Of a stretch of 64,000 bases of DNA, positions 36,479-48,375 are shown piece after piece. How positions within the stretch are numbered: position 1 is the first letter of the stretch; each line of letters starts with the position of its first letter. The position numbers were made by a program, and so were the translations under genes. Origin of the DNA: Tetradesmus obliquus (taxonomy: Eukaryota > Chlorophyta > Chlorophyceae > Sphaeropleales > Scenedesmaceae); assembly GCA_030272155.1 (NCBI GenBank), contig CP126202.1:3679501-3743500 (forward strand), given 5' to 3'. A model generated the notes under the pieces. The model worked only from the letters and a program-made list of their open reading frames with translations, was not told the origin of the DNA and did not search any database.

Positions 36479-37254
36479 CCACAGCGCAGACTGCTGCTGC
36501 CTGCATGGATGCAGCATTCCCTCTGGACCCGTTTGCCCAGCAGCCGGATGCAGCTGCCGCCACAGCCACGCCAGCAGGAGCAGCCGCCGCAGCAGCAGCA
36601 GCAGCAGCAGAGATAGCCCGGCCAGGCCAATGCCACACGGAGATGGAGGAGTCCCTCAGCGATACCCTGCAGGGCAAACTGGACAGTGGCCAGTTCACTG
36701 AGCAGGTGAAGGGAGATATGCTGAGTGCGTTCTACATGCAGCATGGTGCAGCCTTAGTGTCTAAAGCAGAAGAGGCGCTGTTTGTGCAGCAGTGGCTGCA
36801 GCAGCACTTCCCTGCTGTTGCAGCAGCCTCATACGAGGATGCTGAGTATGGTAGGGGAGGGATGAGCACAGCTGCGGCTGGAGCAACGGCAGCAGCAGAC
36901 AGCAACACAGCTCAGGGCAGGGGCCAGGGGGCTAAGGGTAGGACGGCGCGGCAGTCTGCTGCAACAGCAGCTGCAGCAGCAGCTGCAGCAGCAGCAGCAG
37001 CAGCGGCGAAGTCGACCAGGACAGCAACACCAGCAGCAGCAGGTGCAGCATCGTCACCACCCGTAGGGCGCTACCCCAGCCGGCAGCGCACGGAGCCAAA
37101 CCCTGTCTTTGGCCACAACGTCAACAACTTTGCAGTACTAGCGTCACTGCCGCAGCAGCAACACCACAACACAATAGTAACAGCGACACAGCCAGCTACG
37201 CAGCCTGCCACTCCAGCACAGAAGTCCCGCCTTCGCGGCGGGCGCGGCTCTTAA
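35149..37254 (+). CDS. LINE ORF1 protein (putative RNA-binding, polyQ/polyA-rich)
   Basis: 701 residues if the first ATG is used. An internal ATG at 35368 (residue 74, MLTGDPPALSG) may be the true start, because the first 73 residues are Gln/His/Arg-rich low complexity. Residues about 150-310 are the only globular-looking part, with VVLAAAGYRHLRVVHEQL and LRKLPDAFEVPG. They could be an RRM-like or other nucleic-acid-binding fold, but I recognise no motif and see no CCHC knuckle. Several polyQ runs (about residues 330-455), polyA runs (about 480-495 and 605-625) and a basic RG-rich C-terminus (SRLRGGRGS) follow. In LINEs ORF1 binds element RNA into a particle; that role is assigned by position. 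It overlaps the next ORF by one base in the string taATG. Confidence 0.8.
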
Positions 37255-37983
37255 TGCCGCCAGCAGGAGCGCACGGACTGCGGCCCCTCTGCGTGGCAGC
37301 TGTCAATGTCAACGGCTTGGCTGCTGCAGGCAAGCGAAGGGATTTCTTTGCTTGGCTGCAGAAGCAGGCGTCTGATGTTGTGTTGCTTTCAGAAACCCAC
37401 AGCAGGTCCGACCAGCAGATGCAGCAGTGGGCGCAGCAGGGAGCAGGGCACGGCAAGCCGTGGCAAGGGTACTGCTATGCAAATAGCAAGCCCTTGGAAG
37501 TTGGCGTACAAGCTTCAGTTGGGGTGGCAGTACTGCTAAGTCAAAAAATAGTTCAACAGGACACAGAACCTGAGATTGAGTTTACAGACGGGCAGGGCAG
37601 GTTACTCAGGGTAGCCTGGACAACGCCGTGGGGCCAGCAGGTGGCAGCGGTGGCTGTGTATGCGCCGCACGAACCCACGGGGCGCCCAGCCTGGTTTCAG
37701 GGGCCTTATCAGGAGGCACTGGAGGCAGGCGCGCAGGGGTCCAGCCTGATTGTGGGCGGGGACTTCAACTGTGCCTTGCAGGAAATCGACGTGCAGCCAG
37801 TGGCTGGCACGCGGGCGCGACACTCGCGCCGCATGGTGGGGGCAGCGCAGCTGCAGCGCGTCACTGCGCGCTCGGGCCTGGTGGATGCGTGGCGACACTG
37901 CAACCCGCACGCCAGGCAGCCTACGCATTACAGCTACCATGGCAGCGCAGCTGGCAGCAGCAACGCGGCAGCCGCAACACCAT

Positions 37984-38022
<39 letters not shown>

Positions 38023-41000
38023 TAACAGACGCTACAACCACAGCTCATGCTGCAGCCGCGGCGGCTGCAGCAGCGGCTGCAGCAGCAGCAGGCAGCAGGC
38101 GAGACCAGGGGCAGCCAGCAGCAGCAAATCAAGCCACGTCAGCCGGCAGGATTGACTATGTCTTCTTGTCAGCGGACCTGGTTGAGGAGGGCTGGCTGCA
38201 GAAGGCCACACAGCACATGAGGCAGCCTTCAGATCACCGCCCTGTGGTTGTCAAGCTGCGGCCGCCTGGCATGCCGCTCCTTGGACAGCGCAGGTGGTGC
38301 TTCCCCACCTCTGCTCTGGGTGGCGCGGCTTTTGTCTCAGCTATGCAGGAGAGCCTGTCAGCAGCTGTGGAGCAGCAGCAGCAGCAGCGGCCGCGCAACA
38401 ACCCAGCAGCTGAGTTTGAGCACCTTAAGCAGCATGCTGTGACTGCCACTGCAGTCATAATGCAGCGACAGAGGCTGCAGCAGCAGGCAGAACTTCGGCG
38501 GCTGCGCAGGGCGGTGGCAACAGCCGACTGGCAGCAGCGCCAGCACCGCAATGGGCAGACGCAAACCAACCTTCAGCATGCAGAACAGCAGTTGCTGGAT
38601 TATGAAGTGCAGCAACGCCAGCAGCAGCAGGAGAAGACTGATGCGATGTACGAGCTGTACGCTGATGGCCCGTCTAGCTTTTGGGGAGCGAGGCTAGGGC
38701 AGGCCGTGCCGGAGCCGCAGTATATCAGCGCTGTGGCTGCAGCAGATGGCACCACAGTGTCCACTGGCAGCAGCGAGGGCGCGGCAGCAGCAGGCAGCCT
38801 GCTTGCAGACTTTTATGACCCTGCAGAAGACGGGCTGTTCTCGCGACGCCCCACCGACCCACAGCAGCAGCAGGAGCTGCTGGCGTGCGTGGATAAGCAG
38901 CTTTCTTCGGAGCAGCAGCAGCAATGCCTGGGCCCTGCAGGCGACGGCACCATCACCTTGGAGGAGGCGACAGCGGCACTCAACAGCATGCCTAGAGGGA
39001 AGGTGCCAGGCAGCGATGGGCTCACGTATGAGTTCTATAGCGCATTCTGGGAGCAGCTAGGACCAGCTTTTGTGGCAGCATGCAACTTCCGGTTTGGTCT
39101 GGAGGGGGCGCTGCTGTCTCCGCAGCAGCGCCTTGGGCTCATCACCTTACTGTTCAAGGGTGGCGGTAAGCCAAGGGACCAGGCTGCCAGCTACCGCCCC
39201 ATCACGCTGATGAACTGTGATGTGAAAATTCTGGCGAAGGTGGTGGTGCTGCGGGCGGCGCCAGTGCTGGACAGCGTCGTGGACAGCACTCAGACAGCGT
39301 TTATTCCGGGCAGGGACATTGCAGACAATGTGCTGCTGCACCTGGAGGAAGTTGACTTCCTCAGGACGCAGCAGCAGCCCGGCTGCATTTTGTTTCTGGA
39401 TTTTGAGAAGGCCTATGACAGGCTAGACAGGGGATGGCTGATGAAGTGCATGGCAGCAATGCAGTTCCCGCCAGGCATGCGTAGGTGGGTACAGCTGCTG
39501 CTGGCAGGCACACAGGGCCGCATCGTGTTCAACGGCGGCCACCTCAGCAGGGTTTTTGACATCCCCTCTGGCTGCGCGCAGGGCAGCCCACTCAGCCCGC
39601 TGCTGTATGTGCTAGCAGCGCAGCCGCTGGCGGCCAAATGCAGAGCGCTGCAAGCAACAGGGGAGGTGGACAGCATCAGCATGCCCGATGGCTCAGCAGC
39701 ACCCTGCAGCATGCAGCATGCAGACGACACCACCCTGCACGCCGCCAGCAGGCAAGGCGTTGCTGTGCTGGTGAGGAAAGCAGTACAGCCGTTTTGTGCA
39801 GCGAGTGGCGCCAAGCTGGGAGTCAGCAAGTGCCAGGGCATGGAAGTAGGCACGCAGCAGCCGTTTGTAGGGGTAGATCCAGCCACGCAGATACCGTTCC
39901 ATGATACAGCACTACACCCGATCAGGCACCTGGGTCTGCTGCTGTCAGCAGCAGGCGCAGAGCCGCATGCAGCAGCGCTGTACACGCAGCGCCTGCAAAC
40001 CATCACATACCGGGCGCGGCAGTGGGCACGGCAGAATCTCAGCTATTTGGGGCGCTGCGCAGTTGCGCAGCAGATGATGGCATCTTGCATCACCTATCAT
40101 GCGCAGTTCGTGCCAGTCCCAGTAGATATCATGGCCAGGATGCACCGCCGCCTCTTAGGGTTTGTGACAGAGCAGGGCTGCGCTCGAGAAGCCAACATCC
40201 GGCAGTGGAATGAAAGCCCTCCGGCAGCAGTGGCCAGCCTGCCTTTCAGCATGGGCGGAATGAGGCAGGTTGATGTCAGGGCGCACGCCACAGCAATGCA
40301 GGCACGTACAGCAGCAGCATTGCTGTCGCCGCGGCGAGCCCCATGGAAGGCCTTCATGCGGGCCAACCTGCGCCACGCACTGCCAGGACTAGGGGAGGCA
40401 GCGTTGGTGCAGCGATCAAAGGCGCCGCTGCAGGCTGCCGCCAGGGGCGGCAGGCTGCCGCTGCGCCTATCAGCATACATAGAGGCGCTGCAAAGCGTGG
40501 GCATTCACAGGCACGTCGAGCACAGCGCCATGACCAGCCAGCAGATCCAGCTTGAGCTGCTAGTGGGGAACCACAGCGTGGGCAGCAGCTCAGATGGGCA
40601 GATGTTGGCAGCAGCCGGTGCCCTCCCTGCTCAGCTGCGCCACGGCGCAGGCACCACACTGGGGCAGGTGCAGCAGCAGCTAACTGGACAGCCGCAGCAA
40701 GATGGCATTGTGCTGCCGCCGGCATGGCTGCGCACTCTGCGGGAGGGCAGCACAGGTGCATGGCAGACCGACACGCAGCAACAGTGGGCACAACAGTTGC
40801 AGCACGATGGCACCACCAAGTGCTACAAGGTGCAGCAGGATGGCAGCTTGAAGGCCACAACAGCTGTCCTAATGGACACAGCAGCCCTCCAATGGGCGCC
40901 ATGTTGTGTGGTAGATGTAACAGCAGTGCCGCACCCTGCATTTCAGCGGCAACAACAGCAGCGGCAGCAGCAGCAGCAGCAGCGGCAGCAGCCAGCAGCA

Positions 41001-41146
41001 CGGCAACAGCGGCAGCCACGACAGCAGCAACAACAGGAACGTCAGCAGCAGCAGCCGCAGCAGCCAGCTGCATGGCAACAGCAGCAGCCGCGACAGCAGC
41101 AACAACAGGAACGGCAGCAGCAGCAGCAGCAGCAGCACCAGGGACA

Positions 41147-41179
<33 letters not shown>

Positions 41180-42605
41180 GCACCAAGGACAGCACCAGCA
41201 ACAGCAGCAGCAGCAGCAATCGCGAAGCACGCCGTCATGGTACCTGGTGGGGGCTTGGGCAGACATTCGCGTAGACCCTAGTGTATGGGGGATGGGGTTT
41301 GCTGTCAGCTTGCTGCAGTTCACGCCAAAGGTGGCAACATGCAGGCTGCTGCAGGAGCAATGCAGTCGGCAGTGCAAAGAGGGATGGGTATCAGGTGTCG
41401 GCATGCGCCCGCGCCTGTGGCGCAACCGCCTGGGTGCTGAGGCGCCACAGGACGGCTTGCAGGAGATGGAGGCAGCTCAGAAACGGTCCTTCCAGCAAAT
41501 GCAGCAAAGTAGCGAGGCGCCTGGCAATCGCAGCAGCAGCAGCAGTGGCAGCCAGCGGTTTAGCGACGCAGCTATGATGGCAGCTTACCATGCGTCCTGG
41601 ATGGATCCGTCCAGGGAGCGGGAGCTGCCAAGACAGCGCGCGGCAACAGCAGCAGCAGTAGTCACGGCTCAACGGCAGCAACAGGAGCAGCAACAGCAGC
41701 GCATCAGCTGCCCAGCACACAATGATCTACTGGACCCGATCACTCACTCCATGGGTGCTGCCAATGCCAGGCAGCACCGCTGGGTGGCGAGTTATCAGCG
41801 GCTAAAAGACACCCAGCTGCCGAGGCGGCTGCGAGTGTTTGGCTGGCGGCTTCTGCATGCAGGAGTGAAGGTAGGCGCACGGCGCATGCTGGCATCCAGC
41901 AGGCACGCGCCGGCTCACTTTACCTGCCCAGCACAGCAGTGCCAGCAGCCGCAGCAACTGGAGACCCTCACCCACTTGTTAGTGGAGTGCCCTGTAGCTG
42001 CAGCAGCGTGGCAGTGGTACGCGCAAAAGGTGTGGCAGCGTGTGCAGCCCGGAGCAGTGGTCCCTGTTAATAACAACCGTCTGCTGCTGCTGGATGACTT
42101 CAGTGTGTGGGCGCCGCCAGCAGGACAGCAGCAGATGTGGACGCAGCTGCGTCTGCTGCTGCTGGAGTCCATTTGGGTGGTGCGCTGCAGCAGCATCAGG
42201 GCTGGCGTGATTGTGGCCAGTGCAGATGGCAGCGATGGCAGCGGCAGCCGCAATGAAGGCAGCAATTCTCAATCTCAGAGCCACGGCATCAGCGATGCAG
42301 AGGACAGCAGCAGCAACAGCAGCAGCATGGGCAGTCAACGGGGTACAACTGGCGAGCCGGGCAGCCCATCATACGCTGCTAAGGCTGTGGCGTGTAGGTT
42401 TCTGGCAGAGCTGCGGCAGCAAATTCAGAGGGAGTGGGATAGGGTGGAAGTAGATGTTAGGATAGGTTGTGGGATACCGTTTGCATGGCTGCAGGGAAGG
42501 TCGCCTGAGATCAAACTTGTTGACTTTGAGCAGAAGTGGGGAGCACTGTATAGGATGGGCGCAAATGGGCGCGTCAAGGTTCGGGCCAGCGCGGCGGGCA
42601 TGTGA
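37254..42605 (+). CDS. LINE ORF2 polyprotein: APE endonuclease and reverse transcriptase
   Basis: 1783 residues. N-terminal exonuclease-endonuclease-phosphatase domain (about 10-335) with N20 in VNVNGL, E47 in LLSETH, D170 and N172 in GGDFN, RIDYVFLS, and D327-H328 in SDHRPV. An Ala/Thr-rich low-complexity insert (about 237-290) interrupts it. Reverse transcriptase about 560-860: KVPGSDGLTYEF, SYRPITLMN, FIPGRDIADN, motif A FLDFEKAYD (D716), motif B GCAQGSPLSPLL, and motif C HADD (D824, D825), where most relatives have Tyr or Phe instead of His822. A Gln-rich region of about 90 residues (1232-1323) follows. The C-terminus has a zf-RVT-like Cys/His stretch, TCPAQQC to HLLVECP (about 1559-1581). 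Translation probably relies on termination-reinitiation at the taATG overlap with ORF1. Length and order fit an L1-group element. Confidence 0.95.
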
Positions 42606-43393
42606 GGGATGGATTGGGCACGGGTCTACGAGGCGTGGTGGTCTGTCTTGACGGTTCGGGCAGGGTGTACAATGCATTCGTTGGAGTAGTGGCCGTCGTT
42701 CCTCGTTGTGATGTGTTGCAAAATAGTATGGCAAAGGCTAAGTTGATGGCCGGGATACGTTATGTATGCATGTGAGTGGGTAGCAGAGTACGTTATGTAT
42801 GCGTGCGTGTGGGTAGCAGAGTACGAGGATGTGTGCAGCATGTGTGGATAAGTTTGTGTGTGTGTGGCTTTGTGTGCCTGAGGTGGTGTCATTTCCTACA
42901 GAATGCCACATATCTCATAGGGGTGTGTTCGGTCAGTAGCAGGATGTGCTTTGCATGAAGTGGAGAGTCTATGAATAGTCAGGTGGGGATTGCCTGTGTC
43001 AACAATCCGTCACCTATTAATAGGCGTCTTGTGTAGGTGTCGTAATGCTGCCTGTAAAGTGCAGCTTTTAGAGGTGTGCAAGTCACCATGCAGCGATAGA
43101 TAACAGTTACACTATGCTGACAGTTTTTGTTTCAAGGGCCAGTCACGGTCTGTCACACATCACAGGACGTCATTGCGCGACTGTGATTTTAGTGGAGTCT
43201 GGGCACTCGGTCAGGTCCTGGATGCCTTTCGGGGCTGCTCCGCAAGGGGCTGTCTGCATGATCGTGTGACAGCGTCTCTTGGTACAAGAGACCTGTGGAG
43301 TGAGTGCGGAACAGGTTGCCTCATTCTCTCAATGGATCTTTTTATGGAGCAAGTGCACGGTTATTTAGGTCCGCCCTTGTAACGTTCTTGCTT

Positions 43394-43394
<1 letters not shown>
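42606..43394 (+). other. LINE 3' UTR with conserved terminal structures
   Basis: 789 bp, containing a TG-rich stretch (about 42840-42875) and the terminal ~220 bp that recur in every truncated copy. Two structures are visible: the perfect hairpin GTCTCTTGGTACAAGAGAC (8 bp stem, 3 nt loop) near 43274-43292, and CG-rich short stems around ggggctgctccgcaagggg. In array copies the latter reads ccccgcacgggg. They may be recognised by the reverse transcriptase, by analogy with structured 3' ends of other LINEs; this is inference. Confidence 0.75.
43378..43382 (+). terminator. TGTAA polyadenylation signal of the LINE
   Basis: TGTAA ends 12 nt before the start of the A37 tract. The same spacing is kept in each LINE 3' end in the window, for example around 7518, 9837, 23288 and 30878. 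TGTAA is the established poly(A) signal in Chlamydomonas and other green algae, so the tails derive from ordinary mRNA processing. Confidence 0.85.
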
Positions 43395-43431
<37 letters not shown>

Positions 43432-43433
<2 letters not shown>

Positions 43434-43579
43434 CAACGGCACGGACGATTCGAGGGCCGCTGCGCTTCGCTTCCTCTTCCGCCCCAACTCTTGTCAGGTT
43501 CTCACATGCACGTGGGTGAAATGTCCGAGCTCAAACGGACGAGTAGGTATTTTTGCAGGTCCATCCAATTTCCAGTGGC
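43432..43579 (+). repeat. 312 bp satellite, fragment after the full-length LINE
   Basis: The array resumes at ttcaacggc and runs only to gtggc, where LINE island 3 begins. Together with the left flank it reconstitutes the arrangement seen intact at 26473-26637, 54455-54623 and 61087-61255. Confidence 0.93.
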
Positions 43580-44455
43580 GATAGCAGGATATGCTTTGCC
43601 TGAAGTGGAGAGTCTATCAATAGACAGGTGGTGATTGTCTGTGTCGACAATCAGTCACCTATAAATAGGCGTCTTGTGTGTGTGTGTCGTAATGCTGCCT
43701 GTGAGGTGCAGCTTTTAGAGGTGTGCAAGTCACCATGCGTTGATAGCTGACAGCTACACTATGGACAGCTTTTGTTTCAAGGGCCAGTCACGGTCTGTCA
43801 CACATCACAGGACGTCATTGCGTAACTGTGATTTTAGTGGAGTCTGGGCACTCGGTCAGGTCCTGGATGCCACACGATCATGCAGACAGCCCCGTGCGGG
43901 GCAGCCCCGAAAGGCATCCAGGACCTGACCGAGTGCCCAGACTCCACTAAAATCACAGTTACGCAATGACGTCCTGTGATGTGTGACAGACCGTGACTGG
44001 CCCTTGAAACAAAAGCTGTCCATTGTGTAGCTGTCAGCTATCAACGCATGGTTTTTTTTTTTTTTTTTTTTTTTGAAGCAAGAAAGTTACAAGGGCTGAC
44101 CTACATAACTGTGCACTTGCTCCACAAAAAGATCCATCAACGCATGGTGACTTGCACACCTCTAAAAGCTGCACCTTTTAGTGGAGTCTGGGCACTCGGT
44201 CAGGTCCTGGATGCCTTTCGGGGCTGCCCCGCACGGGGCTGTCTGCATGATCGTGTGACAGCGTCTCTTGGTACAAGAGACCTGTGGGGTGAGTGCGGAA
44301 CAGGTTGCCTCACTCTCTCAATGGATCTTTTTGTGGAGCAAGTGCACAGTTATGTAGGTCAGCCCTTGTAACTTTCTTGCTTCAAAAAAAAAAAAAAAAT
44401 AAAAATCGTGTGACAGCGTCTCTTGGTACAAGAGACCTGTGGGGTGAGTGCGGAA

Positions 44456-44493
<38 letters not shown>

Positions 44494-45645
44494 AAGCAAG
44501 AAAGTTACAAGGGCTGACCTACATAACTGTGCACTTGCTCCACAAAAAGATCCATTGAGAGAGTGAGGCAACCTGTTCCGCACTCACCCCACAGGTCTCT
44601 TGTACCAAGAGACGCTGTCACACGATCATGCAGACAGCCCCGTGCGGGGCAGCCCCGAAAGGCATCCAGGACCTGACCGAGTGCCCAGACTCCACTAAAA
44701 TCACAGTCACGCAATGACGTCCTGTGATGTGTGACAGACCGTGACCGGCCCTTGAAACAAAAGCTGTCCATAGTGTATCTGTCAGCTATCAATGCATGGT
44801 GACGTGCACACCTCTAAAAGCTGCACCTCGGAACAGGTTGCCTCACTCTCTCAATGGATCTTTTTGTGGAGCAAGTGCACAGTTATGTAGGTCAGCCCTT
44901 GTAACTTTCTTGCTTCAAAAAAAAAAAAAAAAAAAAAAAAAATCGTGTGACAGCGTCTCTTGGTACAAGAGACCTGTGGGGTGAGTGCGGAACAGGTTGC
45001 CTCACTCTCTCAATGGATCTTTTTGTGGAGCAAGTGCACAGTTATGTAGGTCAGCCCTTGTAACTTTCTTGCTTCAAAAAAAAAAAAAAAAAAAAAAAAA
45101 AAGAGACGCTGTCACACGATCATGCAGACAGCCCCGTGCGGGGCAGCCCCGAAAGGCATCCAGGACCTGACCGAGTGCCCAGACTCCACTAAAATCACAG
45201 TTACGCAATGACGTCCTGTGATGTGTGACAGACCGTGACTGGCCCTTGAAACAAAAGCTGTCCATAGTGTAGCTGTCAGCTATCAACGCATGTTTTTTTT
45301 TTTTTTTTTTTTTTTGAAGCAAGAAAGTTACAAGGGCTGACCTACATAACTGTGCACTTGCTCCACAAAAAGATCCATCAACGCATGGTGACTTGCACAC
45401 CTCTAAAAGCTGCACCTTTTAGTGGAGTCTGGGCACTCGGTCAGGTCCTGGATGCCTTTCGGGGCTGCCCCGCACGGGGCTGTCTGCATGATCGTGTGAC
45501 AGCGTCTCTTGGTACAAGAGACCTGTGGGGTGAGTGCGGAACAGGTTGCCTCACTCTCTCAATGGATCTTTTTGTGGAGCAAGTGCACAGTTATGTAGGT
45601 CAGCCCTTGTAACTTTCTTGCTTCAAAAAAAAAAAAAAAAAAAAA
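43580..45645. mobile_element. LINE island 3, the largest: fold-back and many nested tails
   Basis: Plus UTR to about 43871, reversed UTR to 44051, T tract and reversed tail to 44136, then a plus tail ending near 44384. A 54 bp plus piece with its head cut by a long T tract (about 44460-44492) follows, then a long reversed copy to about 44828. Two plus tails come next (A tracts near 44918 and 45077), then a reversed UTR from gagacgctgtc, a T tract with reversed tail (about 45293-45380), and a final plus tail ending at 45645. It is head-to-head and tail-to-tail throughout. One base differs between the fold-back arms (near 44024). Confidence 0.85.
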
Positions 45646-48375
45646 TAAATTCCCGAGCTCAAACGGACGAGTAGGTATTTTTGCAGGTCCAACATAAAAC
45701 AACTCTTTGGAACAATTTAAACAATGTTTCGACGACCACATCCCTTTCGTCCAGGACGGCCAAGTAAGCGCGCCGGGTAAAAATTCAACGGCACGGACGA
45801 TTCGAGGGCCGCTGCGCTTCGCTTCTTCTTCCGCCCCAACTCTTGTCAAGTTCTCACATGCACGTGGGTGAAATTCCCGAGCTCAAACGGACGAGTAGGT
45901 ATTTTTGCAGGTCCATCCAATTTCCAGTGGCAGTGGACCGACACCCGTGCCAATTTGCTGAATGCAGCCAGGTCCCTCCAAAGACATTTTATTATATAAA
46001 TCAACATAAAACAACTCTTTGGAACAATTTAAACAATGTTTCGACGACCACATCCCTTTCGTCCAGGACGGCCAAGTAAGCGCGCCGGGTAAAAATTCAA
46101 CGGCACGGACGATTCGAGGGCCGCTGCGCTTCGCTTCCTCTTCCGCCCCAACTCTTGTCAGGTTCTCACATGCACGTGGGTGAAATGTCCGAGCTCAAAC
46201 GGACGAGTAGGTATTTTTGCAGGTCCATCCAATTTCCAGTGGCAGTGGACCGACACCCGTGCCAATTTGCTGAATGCAGCCAGGTCCCTCCGAACCAGGA
46301 CGAAAAAAAAAAAAAAAAAAAAAAAAGAACCAGGACGGCCAAGTAAGCGCGCCGGGTAAAAATTCAACGGCACGGACGATTCGAGGGCCGCTGCGCTTCG
46401 CTTCCTCTTCCGCCCCAACTCTTGTCAAGTTCTCACATGCACGTGGGTGAAATTCCCGAGCTCAAACGGACGGGTAGGTATTTTTGCAGGTCCATCCAAT
46501 TTCCAGTGGCAGTGGACCGACACCCGTGCCAACCTGCTGGATGCAGCCAGGTCCCTCCAAAGACATTTTATTATATTAATCAACATAAAACAACTCTTTG
46601 GAACAATTTAAACAATGTTTCGACGACCACATCCCTTTCGTCCAGGACGGCCAAGTAAGCGCGCCGGGTAAAAATTCAACGGCACGGACGATTCGAGGGC
46701 CGCTGCGCTTCGCTTCCTCTTCCGCCCCAACTCTTGTCAGGTTCTCACATGCACGTGGGTGAAATTCCCGAGCTCAAACGGACGGGTAGGTATTTTTGCA
46801 GGTCCATCCAATTTCCAGTGGCAGTGGACCGACACCCGTGCTAATTTGCTGAATGCAGCCAGGTCCCTCCAAAGACATTTTATTATATAAATCAACATAA
46901 AACAACTCTTTGGAACAATTTAAACAATGTTTCGACGACCACATCCCTTTCGTCCAGGACGGCCAAGTAAGCGCGCCGGGTAAAAATTCAACGGCACGGA
47001 CGATTCGAGGGCCGCTGCGCTTCGCTTCTTCTTCCGCCCCAACTCTTGTCAAGTTCTCACATGCACGTGGGTGAAATGTCCGAGCTCAAACGGACGAGTA
47101 GGTATTTTTGCAGGTCCATCCAATTTCCAGTGGCAGTGGACCGACACCCGTGCCAATTTGCTGAATGCAGCCAGGTCCCTCCGAACCAGGACGAAAAAAA
47201 AAAAAAAAAAAAGAACCAGGACGGCCAAGTAAGCGCGCCGGGTAAAAATTCAACGGCACGGACGATTCGAGGGCCGCTGCGCTTCGCTTCCTCTTCCGCC
47301 CCAACTCTTGTCAAGTTCTCACATGCACGTGGGTGAAATTCCCGAGCTCAAACGGACGGGTAGGTATTTTTGCAGGTCCATCCAATTTCCAGTGGCAGTG
47401 GACCGACACCCGTGCCAACCTGCTGGATGCAGCCAGGTCCCTCCAAAGACATTTTATTATATTAATCAACATAAAACAACTCTTTGGAACAATTTAAACA
47501 ATGTTTCGACGACCACATCCCTTTCGTCCAGGACGGCCAAGTAAGCGCGCCGGGTAAAAATTCAACGGCACGGACGATTCGAGGGCCGCTGCGCTTCGCT
47601 TCCTCTTCCGCCCCAACTCTTGTCAGGTTCTCACATGCACGTGGGTGAAATGTCCGAGCTCAAACGGACGAGTAGGTATTTTTGCAGGTCCATCCAATTT
47701 CCAGTGGCAGTGGACCGACACCCGTGCCAACCTGCTGGATGCAGCCAGGTCCCTCCAAAGACATTTTATTATATTAATCAACATAAAACAACTCTTTGGA
47801 ACAATTTAAACAATGTTTCGACGACCACATCCCTTTCGTCCAGGACGGCCAAGTAAGCGCGCCGGGTAAAAATTCAACGGCACGGACGATTCGAGGGCCG
47901 CTGCGCTTCGCTTCTTCTTCCGCCCCAACTCTTGTCAAGTTCTCACATGCACGTGGGTGAAATTCCCGAGCTCAAACGGACGAGTAGGTATTTTTGCAGG
48001 TCCATCCAATTTCCAGTGGCAGTGGACCGACACCCGTGCCAATTTGCTGAATGCAGCCAGGTCCCTCCAAAGACATTTTATTATATAAATCAACATAAAA
48101 CAACTCTTTGGAACAATTTAAACAATGTTTCGACGACCACATCCCTTTCGTCCAGGACGGCCAAGTAAGCGCGCCGGGTAAAAATTCAACGGCACGGACG
48201 ATTCGAGGGCCGCTGCGCTTCGCTTCCTCTTCCGCCCCAACTCTTGTCAGGTTCTCACATGCACGTGGGTGAAATGTCCGAGCTCAAACGGACGAGTAGG
48301 TATTTTTGCAGGTCCATCCAATTTCCAGTGGCAGTGGACCGACACCCGTGCCAACCTGCTGGATGCAGCCAGGTC
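45646..48375 (+). repeat. 312 bp satellite block 4
   Basis: Same starting junction and unit order as blocks 2 and 3, with poly(A)-only insertions at 46303 and 47194. The last A-type unit is cut by a LINE tail at the same gatgcagccaggtc site as in the 736 bp repeats. Here the right target copy is absent and LINE sequence follows. Confidence 0.95.

Larger units (their letters stand above)
34718..43431 (+). mobile_element. Full-length L1-type LINE retrotransposon (Zepp-like candidate)
   Basis: Structurally complete non-LTR element: 5' region, ORF1 (35149-37254), ORF2 (37254-42605), 3' UTR (42606-43394) and A37 (43395-43431). ORF2 combines an APE-type endonuclease, reverse transcriptase and C-terminal zinc-binding region, the L1-group arrangement. 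Both ORFs are open and catalytic residues are present, so this copy could be recent or active. All other LINE pieces in the window are 3' fragments of this family. The comparison with Zepp of Chlorella and ZeppL of Chlamydomonas rests on nested self-insertion and poly(A) tails and is inference; clade assignment needs a tree. The 5' boundary is approximate, taken where similarity to the preceding 3' UTR scrap ends. Confidence 0.9.

Noticed and set aside
35862..36698. Long minus-strand frames of Cys, Ala or Ser runs opposite LINE ORF1 and ORF2.
   Set aside because: Antisense readings of CAG repeats; the plus strand holds the recognised LINE proteins.
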